A stretch of 39,145 bases of DNA. Source: Polaribacter sp. Lineage in GTDB: Bacteria; Bacteroidota; Bacteroidia; Flavobacteriales; Flavobacteriaceae. Of this stretch, positions 7,163-16,408 are shown in pieces (within the stretch, counting starts at the first letter, position 1; each line of letters starts with the position of its first letter). The notes beneath the pieces are model-generated. The model saw only the letters and a program-made list of their open reading frames with translations, was not told the DNA's origin and did not search any database. The stretch lies in contig JABAZI010000036.1 of assembly GCA_018608545.1 (NCBI GenBank), positions 7,640 to 46,784 on the forward strand. Reading direction: 5' to 3'. The position numbers and the translations under genes are program-made.

Positions 7163-8992
7163 GTTATTCAATTCGTTTGTAGCTTTCTTAAAAGCATTTT
7201 CACCTCCTACAATAGGAATGCTAATTTTAGTTTCTTTTACATCGATTGTTAACGTTGTTCCAGGTTTTGGTAACAGTGTGTATTCAGAGTCACTTGAGAA
7301 AATCAGTAAACCAATTTGTTGTCCTTTTTTAATAATTTGATCGTCAGGCTGTAGGTTAAACGACATTTTGTAAAATGTATTAGGTTTTAGCGGAGCACTC
7401 TCTGAGAGTGATGTATGATTTTGTAAATCGGCCCAACCTCTTGTGATGATATTATCGGTAATTTTTGCCCTTCGATCTTTATTCCAAGGTAAAGAAACTA
7501 GGTAAACAGACAAATTTACAGCTGGTTTTGAACTAGCTGCTCTTATACTAATACTTGACGAACCAGAAATATGAACATCTTCTTTTAAAACCGAACTAAC
7601 ATATAACAATCTATGATCAGAAGTTGTAGCCTGTGCTAAAGATGTTGCTGAAAAAGAAGAGTTGTCAATGAGACTTTCTTTTCCTTTCGATTCAGAATCT
7701 TGTAAGGTTAAAGTTCCAATACCAGGTGCACCCGCTGTAATGTTTAAAGTAACTTGTTGTGCTGCAGGATTTGGATATGCTTTATAGGCTGTTGGTTCCG
7801 TCCTTTTATCTTGTTCTCTAACAATCCATGCCTTTGCATCATTTTCTACATCATTTTCAATTCCGTGTAAATAACGAGTGAACCATCTGTTCATCATTTT
7901 TAACGGAGGGGGACCACCATGTCCATTTTGATGATAATAAATTTGAGTAGGGATTCCCATTTCGGTGGCTCTTTTATAAATTCTGTAACTGTGTTCTGGC
8001 ATCACATTCCAATCATTAAAACCATGTGACATTAAAAGTGCAGCTTTCATAGGTTTCATTTGGTTTAGATAATCTCTTCCTGCCCAAAAATCATTGTAAT
8101 CTCCAGAAATTCTGTCCATACCATTTGCCATTTCTGTATCTCTGATTTTTTTGTTGTTGTGAGCCCTGTTTTCTTCTTTTCCACTATGAATATAATCGTA
8201 TAAAACGTCAATGTCTTCGCCCAAATATCCGCCAGGAGATCGAACCAATCCATTGGAGCGATAATAGTGGTAGTAAGAGGTGTTTGGCGCTATTGGAATG
8301 ATTGCTTCTAGCCCCGAAACTCCCGTTGTAGCTGCTGCTAAAGGAATTGTTCCGTTGTAGGAAGTACCTGTCATTCCAACTTTTCCTGTAGACCAAAAAG
8401 CGGTTACGGACTCAGTACCCTCTCTTGAAGAAAAGCCTTTTGCACGTCCATTTAACCAATCGATTACTGCTTTGGGGGCTAATGATTCGTTCCTTCCTCC
8501 AACAGTTGGAGACCCATCAGACAACCCTGTTCCTGGTGATGATGAATGAACCACAACATATCCCCTGGGAACCCACGTTCTAATTTGAGTGTTAGAGATA
8601 ATAGGACGTTTTCCTATTCTGATAACTTCTACCTTACTTCTGGGTTTTTCTTTTTCTCCGAGCTCGTGTTTTACGTCCCAAAATAATCCAAGGTCATTTC
8701 CAGCAGTACCTCCGTAATAAGGACTTGATTCATATACAATCGGAAGTTTTAATCCCTCTGATTCTGTCTGATTTGGTCTGGTTACCGCAACATGCATTCT
8801 GTCTAGCCTTCCATCTTCGTCTGTGTCAAAAGAGGTTTCTACCCATAGGTCATGACGAATCCAATTTTTGGGATTGCTGAACGCCGCAACAATTTGCGCT
8901 TCTCCTTCTTTAAAAATAGGGACTGTTTTTTCTTGTGCTTGCAGCGATAATACAAAAAGAAAAAGAAACATATTTGGGATGGTATTCTTCAT
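7160..8992 (-). CDS. Exported Xaa-Pro dipeptidyl-peptidase-like hydrolase (S15)
   Basis: 610 residues with a signal peptide (MKNTIPNMFLFLFVLSLQAQ). The S15/CocE alpha/beta hydrolase domain carries a full catalytic triad: Ser211 in GTSYNG, Asp327 in SHGFNDWNV and His358 in QNGHGG. The region from about 400 to 600 is the beta-sandwich (jelly-roll) domain typical of this group. The family includes Xaa-Pro dipeptidyl-peptidases, which release X-Pro from peptide N-termini; whether this protein has that activity or is another acyl hydrolase is not decided by sequence alone. It begins 10 bases after the stop of a second S15-family gene, so both are probably co-transcribed. Confidence 0.87.
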   Translation of the reverse strand: MKNTIPNMFLFLFVLSLQAQEKTVPIFKEGEAQIVAAFSNPKNWIRHDLWVETSFDTDEDGRLDRMHVAVTRPNQTESEGLKLPIVYESSPYYGGTAGNDLGLFWDVKHELGEKEKPRSKVEVIRIGKRPIISNTQIRTWVPRGYVVVHSSSPGTGLSDGSPTVGGRNESLAPKAVIDWLNGRAKGFSSREGTESVTAFWSTGKVGMTGTSYNGTIPLAAATTGVSGLEAIIPIAPNTSYYHYYRSNGLVRSPGGYLGEDIDVLYDYIHSGKEENRAHNNKKIRDTEMANGMDRISGDYNDFWAGRDYLNQMKPMKAALLMSHGFNDWNVMPEHSYRIYKRATEMGIPTQIYYHQNGHGGPPPLKMMNRWFTRYLHGIENDVENDAKAWIVREQDKRTEPTAYKAYPNPAAQQVTLNITAGAPGIGTLTLQDSESKGKESLIDNSSFSATSLAQATTSDHRLLYVSSVLKEDVHISGSSSISIRAASSKPAVNLSVYLVSLPWNKDRRAKITDNIITRGWADLQNHTSLSESAPLKPNTFYKMSFNLQPDDQIIKKGQQIGLLIFSSDSEYTLLPKPGTTLTIDVKETKISIPIVGGENAFKKATNELNN

Positions 8993-9002
8993 TTTAAATT
9001 TT

Positions 9003-10925
9003 TTATTTTAGAACCGAGAACTCTATTGATGAGTCGGAATATACAGTATGCGTTTGGGTTTTAAAATCCTTTTTATCTGCTTTGAAAATATTTTCTACAT
9101 ACGTTTGTGGATTTAAATCGATAAGGGGAAACCAGGTGCTTTGGACTTGGATTTGAAGTTTATGTCCTTTTTTAAAAGTATGGAAAACGTCTTGGAGTTT
9201 AATGTCTACAATTGTTTTTTTATTTGATATGAATGGCTCAGGATTTTCAAAGCTATTTCTAAAACGCCCTCTTAAAACTTCACTTCTAACCATCAAATGA
9301 TAATTACTCATTTTTAAATGATCTTGAAGATTGTCATTATTTTCTGATGTTTCTGAAGGATGAACATCGACCACTTTTACAATCCAATCCGCAGCAGTTC
9401 CCGTTGTCGCAACTTTTAATTTTGCTAAAATATCACCGGCTAGTGTATACTCTTCGGTTAAGACATCGGTTTCAAATACTAAGACATCGGGTCTTCTTGC
9501 TGCGAAACGTTGGTCGTCAGTCATATATTTTCTTGGTGTAAATACGGTTTTGATATCCTCTGAATAGGGAACAGGTCGTTTGACATCACTAACAAATTGT
9601 ATTTTTTTAGGAGATTTTGTATTCTGAATTTTTTTTAATTCTAGATTGGAATTTAAGAAAAACGATTCTTTAACGACCTCTTTTGGTGGCCAAGAAGCAT
9701 ATGATTTCCATTGTTTTTTACCAGAATCGTACACATAGGCTTCCGGGAGTCCTGAATTTTTATCCCCTTTTCCTTTTAAGAAGTGATTGAAAAAATTAGT
9801 CTCTATTTCAGATTGAAATTTTAAAGAAATGGAGTCTCCAAAATAATAATTTCCTACAGAATTTTCAATTTGGTTACTAGCCCATTTTCCGTGATCCCAA
9901 GGTCCAAAAACAAGGGTATTGTAATTTTCTTTTCCGTGTTTTTCAATTGCTTTATAGGTCTCTAAAGGCCCGTATAAATCTTCAGCGTCAAACCAGCCAC
10001 CAACGATCATTGTTGCGACAGAGGAGGGTACTTTATCCAAATGTTGAATAATTCCTTTACTTTTCCATACATGATCATAATTGGGATGTTCAATAATTTC
10101 TTTCCAGAAAAAATCATCAACTTTCTCTGTGTTTTTAGGAGAATTTACATCTAATTTTTCGTATTGAAAGTATTCATTAAGGTTTTTTAAAGGGCCTTTG
10201 TCTAGGAAAAATTGATATTGATCTTTCGAGTTCATTTTCGGAAATGAATACCAAGCCGAGTCAGTTGGGGTGTCTTTATAGGTTCCAAATAGAGAAATTG
10301 CTCTAAAATAACTTAATAAAAATGCACCATTATGATGAAAGTCATCAAAAAAGAAATCTCCAATACACGCTTGCGGAGAAGATGCTTTTAACGCAGGATG
10401 TGCATCAATTGTAGCGACGGTTGCATAATAACCGGGATATGAAATCCCCCATGTTCCAACATTTCCGTTGTTGTTCTCAACATTTTTTACCAGCCAATCA
10501 ATGGTGTCGTATGTATCCGAAGCTTCATCTGTTTCGTTTCCTTTTTTATTGGGAATATATGCCCGCATATTGTCATATACCCCCTCACTCATCCAACGAC
10601 CGCGAACATCTTGGTAAACAACAATATTCCCTTCTTTCATTAAATGAACGTTTGGTCCAATTTTAGTTTTAAAATTTCCTTTTCCATAAGGAGCAGAACT
10701 ATAGGGAGTTCTTTGCATTAAGATGGGGTATGTTTTGTGATTGTCTTTAGGGGAATAAATTGTGGTATGCAGTTTAGTGCCATCTCTCATGACAATATCT
10801 ACTTCTTTTTTATTGTAGTTATTTATAACATATGCATCTTTTTCGTTCTTTTTTTGTGGGGAAAGGAAGTCACAATTTACAAGAAGAATCGTACTAAAAA
10901 TAGTAAGAAATATATATTTTTTCAT
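9003..10925 (-). CDS. CocE/NonD lipoprotein, alpha-amino-acid ester hydrolase-like
   Basis: 640 residues. The lipoprotein signal ends at Cys18 (LLVNC). The catalytic triad is Ser162 (GISYPG), Asp313 (GGWFDAEDLYG) and His345 (GPWDHG). Glu315 and Asp316, together with Asp194/Asp195 in FFFDDFHHNGAF, match the carboxylate cluster by which alpha-amino-acid ester hydrolases hold the free alpha-amino group of their substrate. The length also fits that group. A C-terminal jelly-roll domain (about 410-640) is present. Likely role: cleaving amino-acid esters, small peptides or related amides in the periplasm or at the cell surface. A perfect -7 box precedes it; the M61 peptidase gene lies 81 bases upstream. 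Confidence 0.87.
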   Translation of the reverse strand: MKKYIFLTIFSTILLVNCDFLSPQKKNEKDAYVINNYNKKEVDIVMRDGTKLHTTIYSPKDNHKTYPILMQRTPYSSAPYGKGNFKTKIGPNVHLMKEGNIVVYQDVRGRWMSEGVYDNMRAYIPNKKGNETDEASDTYDTIDWLVKNVENNNGNVGTWGISYPGYYATVATIDAHPALKASSPQACIGDFFFDDFHHNGAFLLSYFRAISLFGTYKDTPTDSAWYSFPKMNSKDQYQFFLDKGPLKNLNEYFQYEKLDVNSPKNTEKVDDFFWKEIIEHPNYDHVWKSKGIIQHLDKVPSSVATMIVGGWFDAEDLYGPLETYKAIEKHGKENYNTLVFGPWDHGKWASNQIENSVGNYYFGDSISLKFQSEIETNFFNHFLKGKGDKNSGLPEAYVYDSGKKQWKSYASWPPKEVVKESFFLNSNLELKKIQNTKSPKKIQFVSDVKRPVPYSEDIKTVFTPRKYMTDDQRFAARRPDVLVFETDVLTEEYTLAGDILAKLKVATTGTAADWIVKVVDVHPSETSENNDNLQDHLKMSNYHLMVRSEVLRGRFRNSFENPEPFISNKKTIVDIKLQDVFHTFKKGHKLQIQVQSTWFPLIDLNPQTYVENIFKADKKDFKTQTHTVYSDSSIEFSVLK

Positions 10926-10957
10926 TGAGAAGCGGATTTAAATTGACGCTAAATCTA

Positions 10958-10965
10958 CAAAACTA
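10958..10965 (-). promoter_or_regulatory. -7 promoter element for the S15 hydrolase pair
   Basis: The minus strand reads TAGTTTTG, a perfect TAnnTTTG match, about 32 bases upstream of the ATG at 10925 in the gap after the M61 gene. It suggests that the two S15 genes can be transcribed independently of M61. No -33 TTG at normal spacing was found. Confidence 0.45.
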
Positions 10966-11006
10966 AAAAGAGTTATTGAATCTTCTTTTGTTAAAAATAC
11001 TCTTAA

Positions 11007-12866
11007 TTATCCTTTCAACCACGCTTTTCTCAATAGAACTCTAGGATCATTTTCTGGGAGTTCTTTAATTTTTAAAACTTTTTGTTCAAATTTAGGAATG
11101 ACAGCTTTTCCTTTTAATTGAATTAATTTTCCATTTCTTTCAATTTCAAAGCTAAGTTCATCACCAGGTTTCCATTGGAAAGATTGACCTATAATTTGAT
11201 TTATATTTTGTAGAGAAATTGCTTCTCCGTTTACAGATTTTAAAAGATCATTTTCTTTTATACCCAATGCGGTCAGACCAGAGTTTGTTCTTTTTGTAAA
11301 AAAAAGTTTCCGTTCTTTATTTACTGAAATAAAAGGTTGATTTTGTGAATCTATAAAGTAACTTACCTCTGTTAATGCACTACTTTTGTAAATACCTGTT
11401 TTCTCAAAATATAAAAAATAATCAATTGGAGTAGGTCCAATTACGTGGTTTGTAAAGAAATCACCAACAGAAGGGTAGGTCATTCTTACAATTTCATCAA
11501 TGATTTCATTGTCTTTAAAGGGTCTTAGAGCGCCATATTTTTCAGATAAATCTTTCATTAAATTTCTTATGCCGTAAAGACCTTTGCTTTCTTCTCTCAG
11601 AATAATATCAATACACATTCCAATTAATGCTCCTTTCTGATAGACATTTCCGTAGTTTTTTGCAAACGCCGGCTCTAGAATATTTTTGCTCATTTTTGTA
11701 AAAGGCATGGTATCGTCAAAATTCGACGAAGCATTTATTTTTTCGTTGATTTTATTTACAAATTCTTGCTCAGAAATTAATCCTTGATTTACTTGAAATA
11801 AATTTGCAAAATACTCAGTTACCCCTTCATACATCCATAAATGCATAGACATGTTCGGTTCATTAAAATCAAAAGAATGAATCTCTTCTGAATGAACAGA
11901 TAGCGGAGAAACAATGTGGAAAAACTCATGAGAAATGGTTCCGTTAATCATGCCATTTGCTAGTTGTTTTTTAGAATAAGATTCAGGATAGATAACGGTT
12001 GTGGAAGATAAGTGCTCTAATGCCCCGAAAACACTAAATTTATGAATTTCTGAGTCAAAAAGGTATAATAATATATTGTATTCTTTTGTGGTTTTAAACC
12101 CTTTTAAAAAGTTTGATTGTGCCTGCACCATCTTTTTTAAATCTGCTTCCATATCTGCAGCTTGGTGCACATTGTTTGGAGAATAAACAGCTAAAGTAAC
12201 TTGTATCCCGTCTACATTAAAACTTACATTGTTTAACGGAGCATACATAATTGGGTTGTCAGAAATTTCATCATATCTAGCAGCTGTAAAAAAATCTTTT
12301 GTGTTGTCCTTTTTACTTATGTTGTTATTGATTAAAGAAGAGGTTTCATATAAATTTGAGGGGTGTGTTACTGTAATTAAATAGGGAGTTTCTTTTTTTT
12401 CTCTAAAGTAGCCTACAAACCCAGGAAGGTTTAAAAGAAAATTTTTGCCTTCTTCAATATTGGTCCCTGCCATTACATAAATATTATGGTCCTGTTCTGT
12501 GTCAAATGTGTCATCAACCCAATAAGAGAGTTTATCCATTTTTTTTGCATTATTAATTTGCCACGAATTAGCATCTAATTTTTCAACTGACATTTCGTTT
12601 CCGTCATAATCAAACGCTTTAAAATTAGAAATGAATTTTCCATAATTACTCATCATATAAGTTCCTGGAACGATCGCCGGAATATGATAAGTAATCGTTT
12701 CTTCTTTTATTTTTTTTGGATTGATAACCACCTCAACTTTGTCATCAATAACCGTATTCAAATTAATTTCAACGGCTATTAATTTATTCGTTTTTATGGT
12801 GTTTTTAGAAATAGAGCAACTGACTAAAAAAGCGATGATCGCTGCTGCAGAAAATATTTTTTTCAT
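11007..12866 (-). CDS. M61 family metallopeptidase lipoprotein with PDZ domain
   Basis: 619 residues. Lipoprotein signal with acylated Cys17 (FLVSCS). An N-terminal beta domain (about 30-220) precedes the gluzincin catalytic domain with HEFFH at 313-317 (two zinc-binding His and the catalytic Glu) and Glu347 in WMYEGVTEYF as the third zinc ligand. A PDZ domain follows near the C-terminus (about 500-590, around LTALGIKENDLLKSVNG). This arrangement is that of the glycyl aminopeptidase family M61. It probably trims peptides in the periplasm. It is the first of three leftward exported peptidase-like genes. Confidence 0.92.
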   Translation of the reverse strand: MKKIFSAAAIIAFLVSCSISKNTIKTNKLIAVEINLNTVIDDKVEVVINPKKIKEETITYHIPAIVPGTYMMSNYGKFISNFKAFDYDGNEMSVEKLDANSWQINNAKKMDKLSYWVDDTFDTEQDHNIYVMAGTNIEEGKNFLLNLPGFVGYFREKKETPYLITVTHPSNLYETSSLINNNISKKDNTKDFFTAARYDEISDNPIMYAPLNNVSFNVDGIQVTLAVYSPNNVHQAADMEADLKKMVQAQSNFLKGFKTTKEYNILLYLFDSEIHKFSVFGALEHLSSTTVIYPESYSKKQLANGMINGTISHEFFHIVSPLSVHSEEIHSFDFNEPNMSMHLWMYEGVTEYFANLFQVNQGLISEQEFVNKINEKINASSNFDDTMPFTKMSKNILEPAFAKNYGNVYQKGALIGMCIDIILREESKGLYGIRNLMKDLSEKYGALRPFKDNEIIDEIVRMTYPSVGDFFTNHVIGPTPIDYFLYFEKTGIYKSSALTEVSYFIDSQNQPFISVNKERKLFFTKRTNSGLTALGIKENDLLKSVNGEAISLQNINQIIGQSFQWKPGDELSFEIERNGKLIQLKGKAVIPKFEQKVLKIKELPENDPRVLLRKAWLKG

Positions 12867-12997
12867 AGATTATTTATAAAGTACTTTTAGTAAAACGAAT
12901 GACTGAAGAAATTGTTACTTTTTTGTTTATAATTTTAAAGATTGCGTTCCTGGTTTTTTTGTTAAATTTAATTCTATTAAAATACATATAATTCCTG

Positions 12998-13005
12998 TAT
13001 TTTTG
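12998..13005 (+). promoter_or_regulatory. -7 promoter element of the YgiQ gene, immediately before its start codon
   Basis: TATTTTTG matches TAnnTTTG exactly and ends 6 bases before the ATG at 13012. A TTG codon that could extend the reading frame (13003-13005) lies inside this box, which argues for the ATG and for a leaderless or nearly leaderless mRNA. Confidence 0.5.
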
Positions 13006-13011
13006 CAAAAC

Positions 13012-14970
13012 ATGGAGCATGCAAAAAGACATCAATTAACAGATTGGTTGCCAACCACAATGAAGGAAGTAAAAATTCGTGGTTGGGATGTTTTGGATGT
13101 TATTTTATTTAGTGGAGACGCCTATGTAGATCATCCCTCTTTTGGACCTGCTGTAATTGGTCGTATTTTAGAAAGTTATGGTTTGCGAGTAGCCATTGTC
13201 CCACAACCAAGTGTTCATGATAATTTACAAGATTTTGAAAAATTAGGAAAACCTCGGTTATTTTTTGGAGCGACTGGCGGATGTATGGATCCAATGGTTA
13301 GTAATTACACTGCTAGCAAAAAAAGAAGAGATAAAGATGCCTATACGCCAAATGGAGATAAAGGATTCAGACCTGATTATGCTACCTCTGTATATACCAA
13401 GATATTAAAAGAAAAGTTTCCTGATGTTCCTGTATTAATTGGAGGGATTGAAGCTTCCTTGAGACGAGTAACTCACTATGATTATTGGTCCGATAAATTA
13501 TTACCAACTATTTTAGAAACTTCTAATGCGGACATGCTGGTTTATGGAATGGGAGAACAACCTTTGCGAGAAATTGTTGAATTGTTACAAAAAGGAGTTC
13601 CGTTTTCGAGCTTAAAAAACATCAAGCAAACCGCTGTTTTTATCAATCAAAAAGAAGAAAAGTTACCTATTGTAAATAATTGGGAAGATGTAACCATTAA
13701 TTCTCATGAAGCTTGTTTGAAAGATAAAAAAACATTTGCTTCCAATTTTAAGGTAATAGAGCAAGAATCAAACAAACTAAAAGCAAGAAGAATTCTACAA
13801 GATGTCAAAGGGAAAACATTGGTTATAAACCCTCCTTTTCCAACAATGACAGAAAAAGAAATTGATGGGTCTTTCGATTTGCCTTTTACGCGTTTACCTC
13901 ATCCAAAATATGACAAACGAGGACCAATTCCTGCATTTGAAATGATCAAATTCTCTATCAACATTCACCGAGGATGTTTTGGAGGTTGTAGTTTTTGCAC
14001 CATATCTGCCCATCAAGGGAAGTTTATTGCGAGTAGAAGTCAAGAATCTGTATTAAAGGAAATAGATAAAGTAGCAAACATGCCTGATTTTAAAGGCTAT
14101 TTGTCCGATATAGGGGGCCCTTCTGCGAATATGTATCAAATGAAAGGGAAGGTTCAGTCTATTTGTGATAAATGTATTGCTCCAAGTTGTATCTCTCCCG
14201 TAATTTGTTCCAATTTAGATACTTCCCACAAGCCTTTAACAGAATTGTATCAGGCAGTAGATAAACACCCAAAGATTAAAAAATCTTTTATTGGAAGTGG
14301 AATAAGACATGATATGTTGGTCCCTGAGTTTAATAAAAATGCAGATCCAAAAGAATTAGATGCCTACACGGAAGAAGTAATGACAAAACATGTTTCTGGG
14401 CGTTTGAAAGTAGCTCCAGAACATACTTCGGATCCAGTTTTAAAATTAATGAGAAAACCCTCTTTTACCTATTTTCATAAATTTAAAGAGCGCTTTGATA
14501 AAATTAACATTAAGAAAAAATTAAACTTACAATTGATCCCTTATTTTATTTCTAGCCACCCAGCAAGTGAAGTTGAAGACATGGCTAATTTGGCTGCAGA
14601 GACCAAAGATATGGGCTTTCAGTTAGAACAAGTTCAGGGATTTACACCAACACCAATGACAGTGGCAACTGTTATTTATTACTCTGGATATCATCCGTAT
14701 ACTTTAAAGCCAACAAGAACTCCCAAAACAAAAAAGGAGCGTGAAGATCAGCATAAATTTTTCTTTTGGTACAAGAAAGAAAATAAAGATTGGATTCGAA
14801 ACACCTTAAACAAAGTTGGAAGACCAGATTTGTTAAAAAAATTACTCCCAGAAAATAATTCTTGGAAAAAGAACAAAAAAGCCAAGGAAGTTAAGAATAC
14901 TTTTGACGATGCTGTTCCTTTTAACAGACGCAAAAAGAAAGTCAGTAGGGCTTCAAAAAAAAGGAGGTAG
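13012..14970 (+). CDS. YgiQ family radical SAM protein
   Basis: 652 residues from the ATG at 13012 (the frame is open 3 codons further to a TTG). The radical SAM motif is in RGCFGGCSFCTIS, with the CxxxCxxC cysteines at about 322, 326 and 329, binding a 4Fe-4S cluster that cleaves S-adenosylmethionine. A UPF0313/YgiQ N-terminal domain (about 10-290) precedes it, and a Cys cluster (ICDKCIAPSCISPVIC) follows in the barrel. The tail is strongly basic (KKKVSRASKKRR). The family's substrate is not established. It is divergent from the M61 gene and convergent with the methyltransferase gene. Confidence 0.93.
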   Translation: MEHAKRHQLTDWLPTTMKEVKIRGWDVLDVILFSGDAYVDHPSFGPAVIGRILESYGLRVAIVPQPSVHDNLQDFEKLGKPRLFFGATGGCMDPMVSNYTASKKRRDKDAYTPNGDKGFRPDYATSVYTKILKEKFPDVPVLIGGIEASLRRVTHYDYWSDKLLPTILETSNADMLVYGMGEQPLREIVELLQKGVPFSSLKNIKQTAVFINQKEEKLPIVNNWEDVTINSHEACLKDKKTFASNFKVIEQESNKLKARRILQDVKGKTLVINPPFPTMTEKEIDGSFDLPFTRLPHPKYDKRGPIPAFEMIKFSINIHRGCFGGCSFCTISAHQGKFIASRSQESVLKEIDKVANMPDFKGYLSDIGGPSANMYQMKGKVQSICDKCIAPSCISPVICSNLDTSHKPLTELYQAVDKHPKIKKSFIGSGIRHDMLVPEFNKNADPKELDAYTEEVMTKHVSGRLKVAPEHTSDPVLKLMRKPSFTYFHKFKERFDKINIKKKLNLQLIPYFISSHPASEVEDMANLAAETKDMGFQLEQVQGFTPTPMTVATVIYYSGYHPYTLKPTRTPKTKKEREDQHKFFFWYKKENKDWIRNTLNKVGRPDLLKKLLPENNSWKKNKKAKEVKNTFDDAVPFNRRKKKVSRASKKRR

Positions 14971-15011
14971 TAGTTCTTACAGGAAGTCAAAAGTCAACTC
15001 ATTCAATAACG

Positions 15012-15833
15012 CTATTTTTTTACAGCGATCATCATGTGAGGACTGAAAGCTAATAAGTATTCATCATTTTGAGTAATTTCCTGAAGTTTTTTTAACGTTT
15101 TAGATTTTTTCTGATCGATCATGTTTGCAAAATACTCCTGATCTAACCAAATCATTCCTTCTACTGCAAAAAGATTGATGAGTCTTAAGTCTTGTTCGAG
15201 AAATTCTGTTTTTAATTCTTGTGGTTTGTGATAAAATGCATCCGCTAATAAAAAAGGAAAATCTTTTGGAGCATTATGAATTCCTGTAGTCAATTCTTGT
15301 TTGCACATGTCAAAAAATGAATTTGCATGAATCATTCCATTCATCAAGCCAACAAGAGTAGATGCTGTTGCGTTAATTGCGAATCCCAAAATAATTCCTC
15401 CTTTTTTTACGACTCGTTTCGCTTCAATAATGGCTGTAATTCTATCTTCTTTGTTTTGCAAATGATACAGTGGTCCGTGTAGAATGACCAAGTCAGCAAA
15501 ATTATTTTCAAAAGGAAGTTTTTTTGCTTCACCAATAGCTATAGAAAATGGATTTTTTAATTTTTTGGCTCTTTTTTGAGCAAGTTGAATGTGTTTTAGA
15601 ACAGGTTCTATTAGATGAACAGCATGGTTCTTTTTAGACAACCATTCAGCATATTTCCCAGTTCCACCACCCACATCTATAATTGTTGAGTTTGGTTTAG
15701 AAATATGTTGTGTTATCAATTCTTTGATGCGTTCAAATTCAAAAATACCCATCCCTTTTTCAAGTCTAGTCTCTTCTGAAGCTTTGTTGTAAAAATTTTC
15801 TAATTCTTTACTAATTAATACCTTATTTTTCAC
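15012..15833 (-). CDS. Class I SAM-dependent methyltransferase
   Basis: 273 residues, cytoplasmic. The SAM-binding motif I is IIDVGGGTGKYA at 51-62, with the acidic residue of motif II in LIEP (Glu76) and a motif around DLVILHGPLYHL typical of small-molecule methyltransferases. The substrate is unknown; no arsenite-type cysteine set is seen. The gene lies 35 bases downstream of the SigZ-type sigma gene in the same direction, so it is the third member of a Cys-rich peptide - sigZ - methyltransferase cassette and is probably controlled with them. Confidence 0.88.
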   Translation of the reverse strand: MKNKVLISKELENFYNKASEETRLEKGMGIFEFERIKELITQHISKPNSTIIDVGGGTGKYAEWLSKKNHAVHLIEPVLKHIQLAQKRAKKLKNPFSIAIGEAKKLPFENNFADLVILHGPLYHLQNKEDRITAIIEAKRVVKKGGIILGFAINATASTLVGLMNGMIHANSFFDMCKQELTTGIHNAPKDFPFLLADAFYHKPQELKTEFLEQDLRLINLFAVEGMIWLDQEYFANMIDQKKSKTLKKLQEITQNDEYLLAFSPHMMIAVKK

Positions 15834-15868
15834 GTGTAAAAATTTAAAGTATAAAAGTAACTAATTAA

Positions 15869-16408
15869 TTAGTTGCAAACTTTACAATCTTCTTTTTCTT
15901 GAATTTCGCCAACCAACTTTCCATCCCTATTCATTACAAAGCCACAGCAATCTATGAAGCCTTGTGCAATGCGTTTTCTTGCGCGTTGAATTTGTGATTT
16001 AGTCGTCGATAAAGGTTGATTTAGTCGTCTTGCAATTTCTTCTTGTTTTAAGCCTCTTATATCAGATAAAAATAATGGAGTTCTATATTTTTTAGGTAAT
16101 TTTTTTAAGATACTTCTTAAACAATCTCTTTCTGTATGCTCGTTTTCTTTAGTATCTATTTCTGATATTATGTCCCCCATTTCATGGGATATTTTAAGGG
16201 TCTTGAAATAATCTATGATAGAATTTCTTGCGATGGTGAAAATCCAAGACTTAAGTTTATTTTTATTTTTAAGTGTATGGAGTTTTGTGTGAATTTTTAT
16301 GAAGGTATCCTGTAATATATCGTCAGTAACTGTTTTTTCATGTACCTTACTTATAATGAATTGTTTTAAATCCTCGGAATATTGTTTCCAAATTTTTTTT
16401 GTTGTCAT
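15869..16408 (-). CDS. sigZ: SigZ-type ECF RNA polymerase sigma factor
   Basis: 179 residues. Region 2 is about residues 5-70 (DDILQDTFIKIHTKLHTL, then LKSWIFTIARNSIIDYF) and region 4 about 97-148 (LKKLPKKYRTPLFLSDIRGL, then an HTH around QEEIARRLNQPLSTTKSQIQ). The C-terminal tail is unusual for an ECF factor but typical of SigZ: DCCGFVMNRDGKLVGEIQ...DCKVCN with Cys154, 155, 175 and 178, a possible metal or redox site. No anti-sigma gene with a membrane helix is adjacent. The ATG overlaps the TGA of the upstream Cys-rich peptide gene (ATGA), a strong sign of translational coupling. Confidence 0.9.
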   Translation of the reverse strand: MTTKKIWKQYSEDLKQFIISKVHEKTVTDDILQDTFIKIHTKLHTLKNKNKLKSWIFTIARNSIIDYFKTLKISHEMGDIISEIDTKENEHTERDCLRSILKKLPKKYRTPLFLSDIRGLKQEEIARRLNQPLSTTKSQIQRARKRIAQGFIDCCGFVMNRDGKLVGEIQEKEDCKVCN

